The notes under the pieces are model-generated. The model worked only from the letters and a program-made list of their open reading frames with translations, was not told where the DNA came from and did no database searches. Position numbers and translations under genes: made by a program. A stretch of DNA of 64,000 nt from Thermaerobacter sp. PB12/4term (GTDB lineage: Bacteria; Bacillota; Sulfobacillia; Thermaerobacterales; Thermaerobacteraceae): positions 868,001-932,000 of the forward strand of contig NZ_CP048407.1 in assembly GCF_003403315.2 (NCBI RefSeq), read 5' to 3'. This document shows, piece by piece, positions 7,784 to 16,768 of the stretch (within the stretch, counting starts at the first letter, position 1; each line of letters opens with the position of its first letter).

Positions 7784-8136
7784 TCGAAGCGGGTGCCGTC
7801 TGTTTCTTGCGAGGCCTGCCGGGCTCTTTCGGCGCTTTGCTGCAACCACTCGCCAATAGCCCGAGCAGGTTCTGCTGGCAGAAACACTCGTGCAACGACG
7901 GTACGCCGCAGGCGGTCGGGTTTCTTCGCTTCCTCCCTTGCCGTTCCGTCTTCGTAAATCGTCACGGTTCCCTCGGTCGGCTGGGCCCAGCTTTCAACGT
8001 AGAAATTGACCACCACTTCCCCGCGCGGTCCCACCCCACCGTAGGCGCCATGGGCGTAGATGACTGGTGCAAGGCCCTCGTTTTCCAGAACGAATCTGAG
8101 TTCGGCTACCTTTCTCTCACGAGCGGATTCGGCCAC
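7771..8136 (-). CDS. Hypothetical protein, third gene of the hicAB unit
   Basis: A 121-residue protein not assigned to a family. It reads as a compact beta-rich domain (LRFVLENEGLAPVIYAHGAY, GEVVVNFYVESW, TVTIYEDGTAREE) and ends in a charged helix (PARAIGEWLQQSAERARQ). GTG 8136 is preceded by GGAGG and overlaps the end of hicB by 20 bases, so it is translated with the HicAB pair and stops within the operon terminator. A third gene in a HicAB operon is uncommon; it could be a modulator of the pair or an unrelated passenger. Confidence 0.6.
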   Translation of the reverse strand: MAESARERKVAELRFVLENEGLAPVIYAHGAYGGVGPRGEVVVNFYVESWAQPTEGTVTIYEDGTAREEAKKPDRLRRTVVARVFLPAEPARAIGEWLQQSAERARQASQETDGTRFEGRA

Positions 8137-8605
8137 TGTATATCACGCCTCCATGTCCATAGTCCGTAATACTCTTGGTCCGAAAGTAAACAGGCCGGCT
8201 AGATGTAGTTTCTGGTGTCGATTCGAAGTGAATATACGTTCGCGGCGCAGACTCCCGACCAATGTTGTAATGGAGCGCGTTTACGATCTGAGAGTTCAGG
8301 CTGATCCGGTTTCGCTTCGCCATCAGCGCCAAGCGACGATGCAGCGTCGGCGGCATTCTTAGCAGGACTTTTCCGCTATAGTTTTCGACGGTACTCGGCT
8401 CGGGAATCTCCTGCCCACGCTGTTTGGCCGATTCGATCCAGGCGTCAATCATTTCGGCCAGCGTTTCGATCAGTTCGTCGAGTGTTTCACCGGCCGCAGC
8501 GCATCCGGGGAGGTCGGGCACCTCCGCTTCCCAATACACGCTACCGTCCTCTTCTTCCACCTGTTCCACAATGAACGGATAGCGTATACGGATTTGCTTA
8601 CTCAT
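8117..8605 (-). CDS. hicB: HicB-family antitoxin
   Basis: A 162-residue antitoxin. The N-terminal half is the partly degraded RNase H-like HicB fold (GSVYWEAEVPDLPGCAAAGE, then TLDELIETLAEMIDAWIE). The C-terminal part carries a ribbon-helix-helix DNA-binding segment (GKVLLRMPPTLHRRLALMAK, then SLNSQIVNALHY). ATG 8605 overlaps the end of hicA by 8 bases and follows GGGGAGGG. The last 30 residues extend beyond the usual end. It should bind HicA and repress the promoter through the palindrome at 8914-8929. Confidence 0.85.
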   Translation of the reverse strand: MSKQIRIRYPFIVEQVEEEDGSVYWEAEVPDLPGCAAAGETLDELIETLAEMIDAWIESAKQRGQEIPEPSTVENYSGKVLLRMPPTLHRRLALMAKRNRISLNSQIVNALHYNIGRESAPRTYIHFESTPETTSSRPVYFRTKSITDYGHGGVIYSGRIRS

Positions 8606-8888
8606 CAACCGTCCCTCCCCATTCCTCGAGCCATTCTTGTGGAATCAAATCATAGATGAGTTCGGCAAACTGTCGAACATAAACTCTCTTGATTTGCCTG
8701 GTTGTTGGAATCGTCACCTCGCCGAACCGGTTCGGACGGTAAAAAGCCATTGCATGTTTGGATAACTCACGGTACTGAACTTCGGGCGCGAAATAGTTTG
8801 CCACGGCGACAAGCTCCTCAAGGCGGGTGATGGCCTGAGGGTTCCGAAGCATCTTAAGGACCAGCTTCTTCACCCTCATGGGGGCCAT
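8598..8888 (-). CDS. hicA: HicA-like toxin (divergent)
   Basis: A 96-residue protein upstream of hicB. Its middle segment SKHAMAFYRPNRFGEVTIPT followed by RQIKRVYVRQFAELI follows the HicA double-stranded RNA-binding fold, with a histidine at the place of the catalytic His. It is longer than usual HicA (60-80 residues) and the first part is divergent. ATG 8888 is the longest start; ATG 8879 fits the predicted promoter better. Expected role: mRNA interferase held in check by HicB. Gene order, overlap and operator support the call more than raw similarity does. Confidence 0.65.
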   Translation of the reverse strand: MAPMRVKKLVLKMLRNPQAITRLEELVAVANYFAPEVQYRELSKHAMAFYRPNRFGEVTIPTTRQIKRVYVRQFAELIYDLIPQEWLEEWGGTVDE

Positions 8889-8899
8889 CCCGCAACCCT

Positions 8900-8929
8900 A
8901 GTATAGTGCGCCAGTATCATATGTGATAC
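8900..8929 (-). promoter_or_regulatory. hicAB promoter with palindromic operator
   Basis: GTATCA (8914-8919), a TATG centre, and TGATAC (8924-8929) form a clear inverted repeat just upstream of hicA. On the minus strand TATACT (8905-8900) is a good -10, and the palindrome covers the -35 zone 17 bases away. The arrangement is what is expected for repression by the DNA-binding tail of HicB. Confidence 0.6.
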
Positions 8930-9035
8930 CACGGCTGGCCTGGTTCTCCTTCCCACAGCAGCCCCGCGCGCAAGGGTTCTCGAGTCGTAACCCGCAGGCC
9001 GCGCACAATGGGTCCCCAAGGCCGCAGCCACCGCG

Positions 9036-9515
9036 TCAGAAATGCAGCCGGAAGAACAGGCCCTCGTCCCGCATTCCCACCGCACGGTAGAGCTGGTGGG
9101 CCACCTTGCGGTGGTGGCCGGATTCCAGGGTGATGCTCCAGCAGTTGCGCTCCCGGGCCAGTTCCATGCCGCGCTGGAGCAGGGCCTTGCCGATGCCCAA
9201 GCCGCGGGCCGATTCCGTGACGATCAGGTCGGGAATCCAGGCCTGGGGCCGCAGCTGATTCAGCCGGTCGCGGAACTCCAGGGACATGAAGCCGACCACG
9301 CGCCCGTCCAGTTCGGCCACCAGGGAGGCCGTGTCGGGGCGGTGCAGGTGGCGCAGGTAGACCTCCCGCGCCGCCGCCTCGGCCTCGGGGGGCACGGCGG
9401 GGCGGCCCAGTTCCTCCAGCAGGCGGGTGACGGCCTCAAAGTCACGGGGCTCGGCCGGGCGGACGGTCACCCGGGTGCCCTGCGGCGGCTTCGACGGCAT
9501 CGAATTGACGGCCAT
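9036..9515 (-). CDS. GNAT-family N-acetyltransferase
   Basis: A 159-residue acetyltransferase. The order of motifs is standard: TVRPAEPRDFEAVTRLLEEL at the N-terminus, the strand VVGFMSLEF, the acetyl-CoA pyrophosphate loop ESARGLGIGKALLQRGMELA, and the closing YRAVGMRDEGLFFRL. ATG 9515 is preceded by GGAGGGATGGCAGC. The acceptor substrate cannot be read from the sequence. The aminotransferase gene lies upstream on the same strand, separated by about 145 bases. Confidence 0.85.
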   Translation of the reverse strand: MAVNSMPSKPPQGTRVTVRPAEPRDFEAVTRLLEELGRPAVPPEAEAAAREVYLRHLHRPDTASLVAELDGRVVGFMSLEFRDRLNQLRPQAWIPDLIVTESARGLGIGKALLQRGMELARERNCWSITLESGHHRKVAHQLYRAVGMRDEGLFFRLHF

Positions 9516-9661
9516 GCTGCCATCCCTCCGTTGTTTTCTGGGCCCGGCATCGCGGGGGCGCCCCACCAGCGGGGGCGCTCCGCCGGCATGCCTGTGGCAC
9601 GCGTCCGAGCTTGCGGCGGCAGCCCGCGCCTACGGCACTCATCCGCCTTCGAACCCGCGCC

Positions 9662-10873
9662 TCAGCTGCTCTCACCGCCGCCCTCGCCGGCAAGGGCGGC
9701 CCGGTACGCTTCCACCGGGTCGCCGGGCGGGTTCCACCCAAAGTGCCGCAGGGTGGCCGTCAGGGTCCGGACGAAGCGCTCGCCCTTCTCGGGCCGGGCG
9801 TTCTCGCCCATGTGGCCGGCACGCCAGATGCGCCCGGCGGCGTCGCCCCAGCTGCCGGCCATGAGGACGCTGTGTTCTTCCCACATGAAGCGGCGGATCT
9901 CCTGTTCCCGCGGGCGCAGGGCGCCGGGGATGAGCCAGGCGGTGACGGAGCGGGCGGCGGCCTGCGGCGCGGGGTACAGCTCGAGGCCGGCCGCCTCCCC
10001 AGCGGCCCGGATGGCGCGGGCCAGCCGCTGGTGCCGGGCCAAGCGTGCCGCCTCGCCTTCTTCCAGGGCGGCGGCGACGGCCGCGTAGAGGGCGTAGACA
10101 TCGGAGGTCGAGGGGGTGTAGGGGAACTCGCCCTTGTCCAGCCAGAGGTCCTTCCACAGCCGCAGGTTCAGGTAGACGCCGCGGATGGGCGTCCGGCGGC
10201 GGGCCATGGCCTCCCAGGCGGCGGGGCTCACGCTCAGGAACGCCAGGCCGGGCGGCGCGGAGAGGGCCTTCTGCGAGCCGCCCAGGACCACGTCGGCGTG
10301 CCAGGCGTCGACCTCCAGGGGCTCGGCGGCGATGGCGGAGACGCTGTCCACCACCGTCAGGATGCCGTGCTCGTGGAGCACGGGCAGGATCCGGTCCACG
10401 GGGTTGGTGAGCCCGGTGGGCGTCTCGCAGTGGACCAGCGTGGCCACCTTGAAGGGCTTCTGGTCCCGGAGGAACCGGCGCAGGGCGTCCGGATCCAGGG
10501 GCTGGCGGTCGGGGGCCTCGAAGACGGTGACCTCGGCGCCGTAGTCCCGGGCGAAGTCGGCGAAGCCGTGACCGTAGAGGCCGTTGGCCAGGGCGAGGAC
10601 GCGGTCGCCGGGTTCGACCAGCGAGGCGATGGCGGCCTCCAGGCCCAGCAGGCCTTCGCCGGCCAGGATCAGCACGTCGCTCCGGGTGTGCAGGAGCTCC
10701 TGCAGCCCGGCGCAGGTGGCGCGGTAGAGGGCGGCGAAGTCCGGGTCGAGGTCCGAGTTGGCCACGGGCAGGGCCATGGCCTCCCGGACGCGGGGCGAGA
10801 CCTCCGTGGGGCCGGGGGTGAAGACGAGCCGCTCTTCCAGGCGGCGGGCGAAGGCGAGCAGGTTCGGGTCCAT
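9662..10873 (-). CDS. Class V aminotransferase (alanine-glyoxylate / serine-pyruvate type)
   Basis: A 403-residue PLP enzyme that moves an amino group from alanine or serine to glyoxylate or another keto acid. Family marks: FTPGPTEVSPRVREAMA near the N-terminus, the cofactor loop around LILAGEGLLGLEAA, HCETPTGLTNPVD, VVDSVSAIAAEP with the PLP Asp, and GGSQKALSAPPG with the Schiff-base lysine. ATG 10873 has AAGGAGGG before it; longer frames read only low-complexity sequence. It could also serve glycine or serine metabolism together with the glyA found elsewhere in the window. Confidence 0.88.
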   Translation of the reverse strand: MDPNLLAFARRLEERLVFTPGPTEVSPRVREAMALPVANSDLDPDFAALYRATCAGLQELLHTRSDVLILAGEGLLGLEAAIASLVEPGDRVLALANGLYGHGFADFARDYGAEVTVFEAPDRQPLDPDALRRFLRDQKPFKVATLVHCETPTGLTNPVDRILPVLHEHGILTVVDSVSAIAAEPLEVDAWHADVVLGGSQKALSAPPGLAFLSVSPAAWEAMARRRTPIRGVYLNLRLWKDLWLDKGEFPYTPSTSDVYALYAAVAAALEEGEAARLARHQRLARAIRAAGEAAGLELYPAPQAAARSVTAWLIPGALRPREQEIRRFMWEEHSVLMAGSWGDAAGRIWRAGHMGENARPEKGERFVRTLTATLRHFGWNPPGDPVEAYRAALAGEGGGESS

Positions 10874-11205
10874 GGCGAGCCCTCCTTGTCCTGGCCCCGG
10901 CGGGGCGGGAGAGGATCCGGCCCCCGGGGCCGGTCCGGTGGTCCCCATCGAACCCATGTTAGCGCAGAAGATGGGTTGCGGGGGGTATGGGCGCCAGAGC
11001 GCGGGGGACTGGCCCCGGGGGGCTTGGGGGCGGCGACTTGCCGGGCCCGTTCCAGGACGTGCCCGGTCCGATCAGGAGGTGCCGGGCCGGCTCAAGGACA
11101 TGTCCGGTCTGCTCAGGGACTTGTCCGGTCCGATCAAGGGGCCGTCTGACCTGCCCGGTCCCTGCGGCTGGCCCGGCTCGTTCGGTCGCGGGGGAGGTGA
11201 GGGGG
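10874..11205. other. Intergenic region with degenerate tandem repeats
   Basis: 332 bases without a convincing gene. The left part is the 5' side of the aminotransferase gene; the right part is the roughly 21-base tandem repeat described separately. Frames through the repeat encode only repetitive Pro/Arg/Gly peptides. Confidence 0.4.
11053..11155. repeat. Degenerate 20-21 base tandem repeat, five units
   Basis: Units begin at 11053, 11073, 11093, 11114 and 11135, each opening CAGG or CAAGG and most containing a (C/T)CCGGTC core. Spacing is 20, 20, 21 and 21 bases, about two helical turns. The array ends 50 bases upstream of a small membrane-peptide gene. Spacing near 21 could place protein-binding sites on one face of the helix, or it may be simple slippage. 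Confidence 0.5.
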
Positions 11206-11292
11206 ATGCGGCGCTGGCTGGCGTGTGAGAGCGGGTGGTACTGGCTTTACGCGGCGGCGGCTGCGGGGGTCATCCTGCTGCTGTTGTCCTAA
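11206..11292 (+). CDS. Very small membrane peptide, 28 aa
   Basis: ATG 11206 is preceded by GGGGAGGTGAGGGGG, one of the strongest ribosome binding sites in the area. The peptide begins MRRWLACESGWYWLY and ends in a hydrophobic run (AAAAAGVILLLLS), basic start then membrane helix. It is far below usual gene-calling size. No homologue is known to me. The strong translation signal and membrane-like composition are the only support. Confidence 0.4.
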   Translation: MRRWLACESGWYWLYAAAAAGVILLLLS

Positions 11293-11411
11293 CATGTGTC
11301 CTAACATGCCACGTTCCTGCACCATGGGGTGTTCCGCGCGCAAGGGGAAGGGCGCACCGGGGAGCCGGGAGATCTCGGGTCCGTGATCCAACCGGGTTCA
11401 GGGCGCCGGCG

Positions 11412-11423
11412 GCCGGTTCGTCC
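11412..11423 (-). repeat. Dispersed 12-mer GGACGAACCGGC, copy 2
   Basis: Exact copy on the minus strand in the leader about 43 bases upstream of the hydrolase start; one of two copies outside genes. Confidence 0.75.
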
Positions 11424-11465
11424 TCGATCCCGCGCCCCTGTGACGGTGAGAGGGGTGGTGCGGCG

Positions 11466-12473
11466 GTGACGACCTTCGACCGGCTGGCATCCCGGGTGTT
11501 CGATCTCTACGAGCGCCAGCAATACCGGCAGGCCCTGGATCTCCTTGACAGGGAGGGGGCCGCTCACCCGGAACAGGCCTGGCACATCGGGTATTGGCGG
11601 GTTTGTCTGCTGACGCGCCTGAGCGACGGGGAGGCCGCGTTGACCCATTTGGAGCAACTGCTCGACCAGGGCCTGTGGATTCCCGTGACATGGTTGCGCA
11701 CCGACCCCGACCTGGCCGGGCTTCAGGGCCACCCGCGCTTCGAGCGGGCGGTGGCGGTGTGCGAGCAACGTCAGATCGAAGCGCAACGAATGGTCGTGCT
11801 GCGGCGCGTCCTCCTGTGCCCCGAGGGAACCGCTCTACGTCCCGAAGATGCCGCGCTGAGCCAGGGCAGCGGGTCCGCCCCGCCGGGCAGGAGTTCCGCT
11901 CCGGTCCTCATCGCGCTGCACGGCAACGCCGAGAACGCCGCCAGGGCGGCGGGTTGCTGGCGCTTCGTGGCCTCCCGGGGATGGGCCCTTCTGGTCCCCC
12001 AGTCGACCCAGGTCATGGGTCCGGATGCCTATCACTGGGACGATCTCGACCGAGGTGCACAGGATGTCCTGTACCATTACCGGTCGATGCTCGACGATGC
12101 GGCTGCACCGGGGACTTCCCTCGATCCCGAGCGGCTGGTGCTGGCGGGGTTCTCCCGAGGTGCAGCCCTTGCCCTCCACCTCGCCCTGTCGGGGGTCCTG
12201 CCTGCCCGGGGTGTCATCGCCCTTGCGCCTCACCTGAGGGATTGGAGCTACATGGAAGGACTTCTGGAGCCAAGCCCTCGCAACCCACGCCTCCGGGCCT
12301 ACTTCTGGGCCGGGTCTCGGGACGAACGGGCCGTCCGCATGATTGAGGACGTGACCAGGTGGATGGAGGCGGCGGGCCTCACGGTACAGGTCGAGATCGT
12401 CCAGGGGGACGGGCACTTCTATCCACCCGATCTGGAGGCGCGCATCGGACCGCTGCTCGCCACATGGCGGTAA
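11466..12473 (+). CDS. Alpha/beta hydrolase with N-terminal TPR-like domain
   Basis: A 335-residue protein in two parts. Residues 1-110 are helical, in the style of TPR repeats (FDLYERQQYRQALDLLDREG, and LRTDPDLAGLQGHPRFERAV). Residues 135-335 are an alpha/beta hydrolase: oxyanion strand VLIALHGNAEN, nucleophile elbow GFSRGAALAL, an acid in AGSRDERAVRM and the histidine in GDGHFYPPD, so the Ser-Asp-His triad is complete. GTG 11466 follows GAGAGGGGTG. Similar proteins act as dienelactone-hydrolase-like esterases or acyl-peptidases; substrate unknown. Confidence 0.8.
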   Translation: MTTFDRLASRVFDLYERQQYRQALDLLDREGAAHPEQAWHIGYWRVCLLTRLSDGEAALTHLEQLLDQGLWIPVTWLRTDPDLAGLQGHPRFERAVAVCEQRQIEAQRMVVLRRVLLCPEGTALRPEDAALSQGSGSAPPGRSSAPVLIALHGNAENAARAAGCWRFVASRGWALLVPQSTQVMGPDAYHWDDLDRGAQDVLYHYRSMLDDAAAPGTSLDPERLVLAGFSRGAALALHLALSGVLPARGVIALAPHLRDWSYMEGLLEPSPRNPRLRAYFWAGSRDERAVRMIEDVTRWMEAAGLTVQVEIVQGDGHFYPPDLEARIGPLLATWR

Positions 12474-12787
12474 AAAAGACCTGGCCCTTTTCCGGCTGGC
12501 AGGGGACCTGGGAGCAGGGACCGCGACCTCAGGCCCGTGAGTCGAACACGTCAAGGAGTGCACCCGCACCCGAGCATGGACAGGAACAGCAACGGGAACC
12601 GGAACCCGAACCCGAACCCAAACCCAAACCCAAACCCAAACCCGAACCCGAACCGGAACCAGAATCCGAACCCTGGATGAACCCGGCTAGGGGGCCCGCG
12701 AAGAACCCCTGGCGCGAAGGACCCCCGGGAAGGGTGACCCGCCGTAGGCCCGGGGAAGGGGCGCCCGGTGAAGGTAACGAATCGTAA
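12464..12787 (+). CDS. Low-complexity ORF with Glu-Pro/Lys-Pro repeats
   Basis: A possible 107-residue protein whose ATG overlaps the end of the hydrolase gene. It opens MAVKKTWPFSGWQGTWEQGP, then carries alternating Glu-Pro and Lys-Pro pairs encoded by the hexamer array at 12595-12672, and ends basic. EP/KP repeats in other proteins make stiff periplasmic or wall-spanning linkers, but there is no signal peptide or partner domain here. The ribosome binding site would lie inside the upstream gene and is weak. It may be only an open frame across a microsatellite. Confidence 0.3.
   Translation: MAVKKTWPFSGWQGTWEQGPRPQARESNTSRSAPAPEHGQEQQREPEPEPEPKPKPKPKPEPEPEPESEPWMNPARGPAKNPWREGPPGRVTRRRPGEGAPGEGNES
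12595..12672. repeat. Hexanucleotide tandem repeat (AACCCG/AACCCA type)
   Basis: Thirteen contiguous 6-base units: GGAACC twice, CGAACC twice, CAAACC four times, CGAACC twice, GGAACC, AGAATC, CGAACC. Units are arranged nearly symmetrically, with G-containing types outside and CAAACC in the middle. Such arrays change length by slippage and can vary between strains. Confidence 0.8.
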
Positions 12788-12860
12788 CGGGTGCTGCAAC
12801 CTTCGACCAGTGCAGCGGGCCGCGGGGCGCTCCCCGCCGGCCCGTGAGGAGGTATTTCCC

Positions 12861-14021
<1,161 letters not shown>

Positions 14022-14109
14022 GGCTGGGCCTTCTGAGGCTGGATGGAAGTGCGAGCTGCCGGTGATGGCCCGGCAGGGCGGAGGCGCGTTGGTCAAATGC
14101 CGGCGGCGG

Positions 14110-15201
14110 TCACTCGTCCCCGATGAGGCCGAAACTGCCTTCCCAGCGCCGGATCAGGCCGATGGGGCAGCGGCGGTCGCCCTGGCCCAGGGGGTTGTCC
14201 CGCAGGATGGCCAGCAGGAGCCGCCAGGGGAAGGGGTGGGAGCTGGCCCGGATGGTGCCGCCGTTGTCATTGATGTCCACGATGTGCACCGGCGCGCCCA
14301 GGGCTGCGGCCAGCTCGCGGGCAATGGCCAGGGCCTCGGCCCGGCGCAGGGGGGGCAGCACGTAGCCCTCGTACGGGCTTCCCGCCCGCATGCCGTCCAA
14401 GGATCGGGCCCCGGGGCCCGCCACGTGGTAGAACACGCCCCGGATGCCCAGGGGGCGGGTGAGGGCCGCCGCCGCGGCCGCCGCCAGGATGCGGAGCCGG
14501 CCCGTCTCCTCGATGGCCACCTGCATCTTGTGGGGGATGGAGAGGCCCTGGCCCCACCCGGTGGGGCGGACGTAGCGGGCCAGCAGGGTGGCCATCCGGC
14601 CGGGCTGGACCTGGTGGGCCGGGACCATCCGGCCGCGCACGGCGATGACGGCGGTCTCGCTGATGATGGCGTGGTCGCCCGGCCGCAGGTGCGGTGCCAG
14701 GTAGCGGCGCAGGGTGGCGGCCAGGTCTTCCCCGCGCTCGAACCAGTGGGTCCGGATCACCACCCGCTCAAAGGCGTGGGGACCGACCCGCACCCGGGTG
14801 ATGAACACTTCGCCCGGGGCGGCGGCCAGCGGCCCGGTCTCCGCGGGGCCGGTTCCGGTGTGCCCCGCGGGCGCAGGTTCCTCCCGGGCACCGGCAGGGC
14901 CGCCGGTACCGGCGGTTTCGGGCTCGCGGCCAGGATCCCGCACGGGCTGGGCCGGCGTTTCCGGCTCCGGGCGCGGGTACACCGCCGGTTCGACCACTTC
15001 GGTGGGTGCCACGATGGTGTCGGGCTCCTCCCGCGGCCAGCGGTCGGGTTCCACGTCGGGCCGCGGCAGGGTGGCGGGCTCGTGCCCCGGGAAGGTGAAG
15101 GGTTCACCGGGGAGGCGGCTCTGGGGGACGGTCGCGGTGCCCCTGGCCGCGATGGGGGCGCCGGGACCGCCGGCAGCCGGACGCCTGCCGGGTTCATCCA
15201 T
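14110..15201 (-). CDS. F420-0:gamma-glutamyl ligase-family protein with Pro/Glu-rich N-terminus
   Basis: A 363-residue protein whose C-terminal 230 residues belong to the F420-0:gamma-glutamyl ligase family (CofE-like), which adds glutamate to coenzyme F420 or related acceptors. Matching segments are VVIRTHWFERGEDLAATLRR, PGDHAIISETAVIAVRGR, GLSIPHKMQVAIEETG and VHIVDINDNGGTIRA. Residues 1-130 are a disordered Pro/Glu/Ala-rich extension. ATG 15201 lacks a clear ribosome binding site, so the start may be elsewhere in the extension. No other F420 genes are in view; Firmicutes often carry this gene alone, so its substrate is uncertain. Confidence 0.75.
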   Translation of the reverse strand: MDEPGRRPAAGGPGAPIAARGTATVPQSRLPGEPFTFPGHEPATLPRPDVEPDRWPREEPDTIVAPTEVVEPAVYPRPEPETPAQPVRDPGREPETAGTGGPAGAREEPAPAGHTGTGPAETGPLAAAPGEVFITRVRVGPHAFERVVIRTHWFERGEDLAATLRRYLAPHLRPGDHAIISETAVIAVRGRMVPAHQVQPGRMATLLARYVRPTGWGQGLSIPHKMQVAIEETGRLRILAAAAAAALTRPLGIRGVFYHVAGPGARSLDGMRAGSPYEGYVLPPLRRAEALAIARELAAALGAPVHIVDINDNGGTIRASSHPFPWRLLLAILRDNPLGQGDRRCPIGLIRRWEGSFGLIGDE

Positions 15202-15638
15202 TGTACGGGCCGTGCTACCCGTGGGTTCGCTGCGCAAGCTCGTTGACCTCCCCCGCCGGTGGCGAAGACCTCCTGCCGGGGGCGCGAGGGGGTGCCCGTC
15301 GCGCCCTCCCGGGACCCCGTGGCGCTCTTCATACCCGTGGCGCCCGTCGCGCCCTTTGGGCGCTCCGTTTCCCGGTCGTTGGCCTGGGCCGTGTTTTCCT
15401 GGCAGTAGTCTGGGCAGCGTTGCCGGTGGGCATTCGGCCGCCGGCCGGGGCCGGGTGGGGCGCGGCGGGCTTGGGGGACCGGAGGCGGGAGCCCGAGGAT
15501 GCCGGGAGGCACGAGCCGTGCAGGGTGAGGCACAAGTCCCGCAGGGCACAGGGAGGGCACAGGGCACAAGGGGCGCAGGGTGGAGGGCCCGAGCTGCAGG
15601 CCGGAAGGGTGGGGGCCCTCCCGTACGGAGGCATGGGC
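15202..15638. other. GC-rich intergenic region with short repeats
   Basis: About 440 bases between divergent genes. It contains repeated CCCGTGGCGC and CGTCGCGCCC blocks (about 15297-15365) and repeated GGGCACAGG blocks (about 15538-15570). No credible gene on either strand. The promoters of the F420-ligase-family gene and the HAD gene should both lie here. Confidence 0.4.
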
Positions 15639-15692
15639 TATACTGCCAGGAAGAGGTTTTCGTTCCGAACCGGACCTTGGAACGAAAGGAGG
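15639..15692 (+). promoter_or_regulatory. -10 element and 5' leader hairpin before the HAD gene
   Basis: TATACT (15639-15644) is a good -10, giving a transcript that starts near 15651. Almost at once follows a perfect 9-base inverted repeat, TTTCGTTCC (15658-15666) and GGAACGAAA (15679-15687), with a 12-base loop. Its 3' arm runs into the ribosome binding site AAAGGAGG (15685-15692). The hairpin could cap the mRNA against decay, hide the ribosome site, or be a DNA operator. Confidence 0.55.
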
Positions 15693-15700
15693 ACAGGCTC

Positions 15701-16768
15701 TTGGCCGACGTCGACCCCGTGGTGCAGCCGGCAGGGCCGGTCCGGGCCCGGGCGGACGCCGCCCGGGCGGCGTCCGCGCCCCTGACCCCGGCGGACCCGG
15801 CCCCGGATCCGGAGGATCCGGCCCGGCGGGAGGCGGGCAGGCCCCGGCCCGCGGCGGGTGCGGTCCTGACCCCGGGGGAGGCTCCGCCGGTGGCGGGCAC
15901 GGCCCGGGATTCCGCGGGCGCGGCCCCGGAGGGTGCTCCGGCCGCTCAGGTCCTCGAGGGCCCGGGCGGCCCCATCGAGGCGGTGCTGTTCGACCTGGAC
16001 GGCACGCTCCTGGAACTGGACATGGACCGCTTCCTCCCGGTCTACCTGCAGCGGCTGGCGGCCTGGGTGGCGGATCTGTTCGACCCGGAAGACTTCCTGC
16101 GCCAGCTGGTGCGCGCCACCACCGCGGTGATGCAGAACCGGGACCGCTCGCAGCGCAATCAGGACCTGCTCTGGGAGGTGCTGTGGGCCGGGCTCGACCC
16201 GGCGCGCCATCCGGGGGCGCGGCCGGAACGGCGGGACGAGGCCCTGGCGCGTTTCGAGCAGTTCTACCGGGAGCAGTTTCCCCAGCTGCAGTTCATGGCG
16301 CGGAGGCGGCCCGAGGCGGCCGCGGTGGTCGAAGCGGCCCGCGCCCGCGGGTGGAAGGTGGTCCTGGCCACCAGCCCCATCTTCCCCATGGTGGCCATCG
16401 CCGAGCGCCTGCGCTGGGCGGGGCTCAGCGCGGACCGGTTCGACCTGGTGACGGTGCTGGAGAACATGCACAGCTGCAAGCCCCAGCCGGACTACTATCT
16501 GGAGGTGGCACGGCGCATCGGGGTCGAACCCGGCCGCTGCCTGATGGTGGGCAACGACCTGCGCGACGACATCGCGCCCGCGCGGGTGGCGGGCATGGCC
16601 GTGTACGTGGTGGAAGGGCTCGTCCTTCACGAGGGCGAGCCGGGGGCCGCGGGCGCGCCCCGGGGCACCCTGGCCCAGCTGCTGCAACTGTTTGTCAAAA
16701 ACGGAGCAAACGGTAACATTTTTGCAAAGCCCGAGACCTTGCACGGCAACAACGCCGCACTAGAGTAG
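15701..16768 (+). CDS. HAD-family hydrolase with disordered N-terminal extension
   Basis: A 355-residue HAD phosphatase-like enzyme. All four HAD motifs are visible: FDLDGTLL, the Ser/Thr in VVLATSPIFP, the lysine in SCKPQPDYY, and GNDLRDDIAPARVAGM. A helical cap (LPVYLQRLAAWVADLF and following) lies between motifs 1 and 2. The first 85 residues are Pro/Ala-rich and not part of the fold. TTG 15701 sits 8 bases after AAAGGAGG, the only good ribosome site. Substrate unknown; likely a small phosphorylated metabolite. Confidence 0.85.
   Translation: MADVDPVVQPAGPVRARADAARAASAPLTPADPAPDPEDPARREAGRPRPAAGAVLTPGEAPPVAGTARDSAGAAPEGAPAAQVLEGPGGPIEAVLFDLDGTLLELDMDRFLPVYLQRLAAWVADLFDPEDFLRQLVRATTAVMQNRDRSQRNQDLLWEVLWAGLDPARHPGARPERRDEALARFEQFYREQFPQLQFMARRRPEAAAVVEAARARGWKVVLATSPIFPMVAIAERLRWAGLSADRFDLVTVLENMHSCKPQPDYYLEVARRIGVEPGRCLMVGNDLRDDIAPARVAGMAVYVVEGLVLHEGEPGAAGAPRGTLAQLLQLFVKNGANGNIFAKPETLHGNNAALE

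Noticed and set aside
2217-8929. A prophage or integrated element explaining the accessory patch.
   Set aside because: No integrase, structural, replication or transposase gene and no flanking repeat or tRNA were seen.
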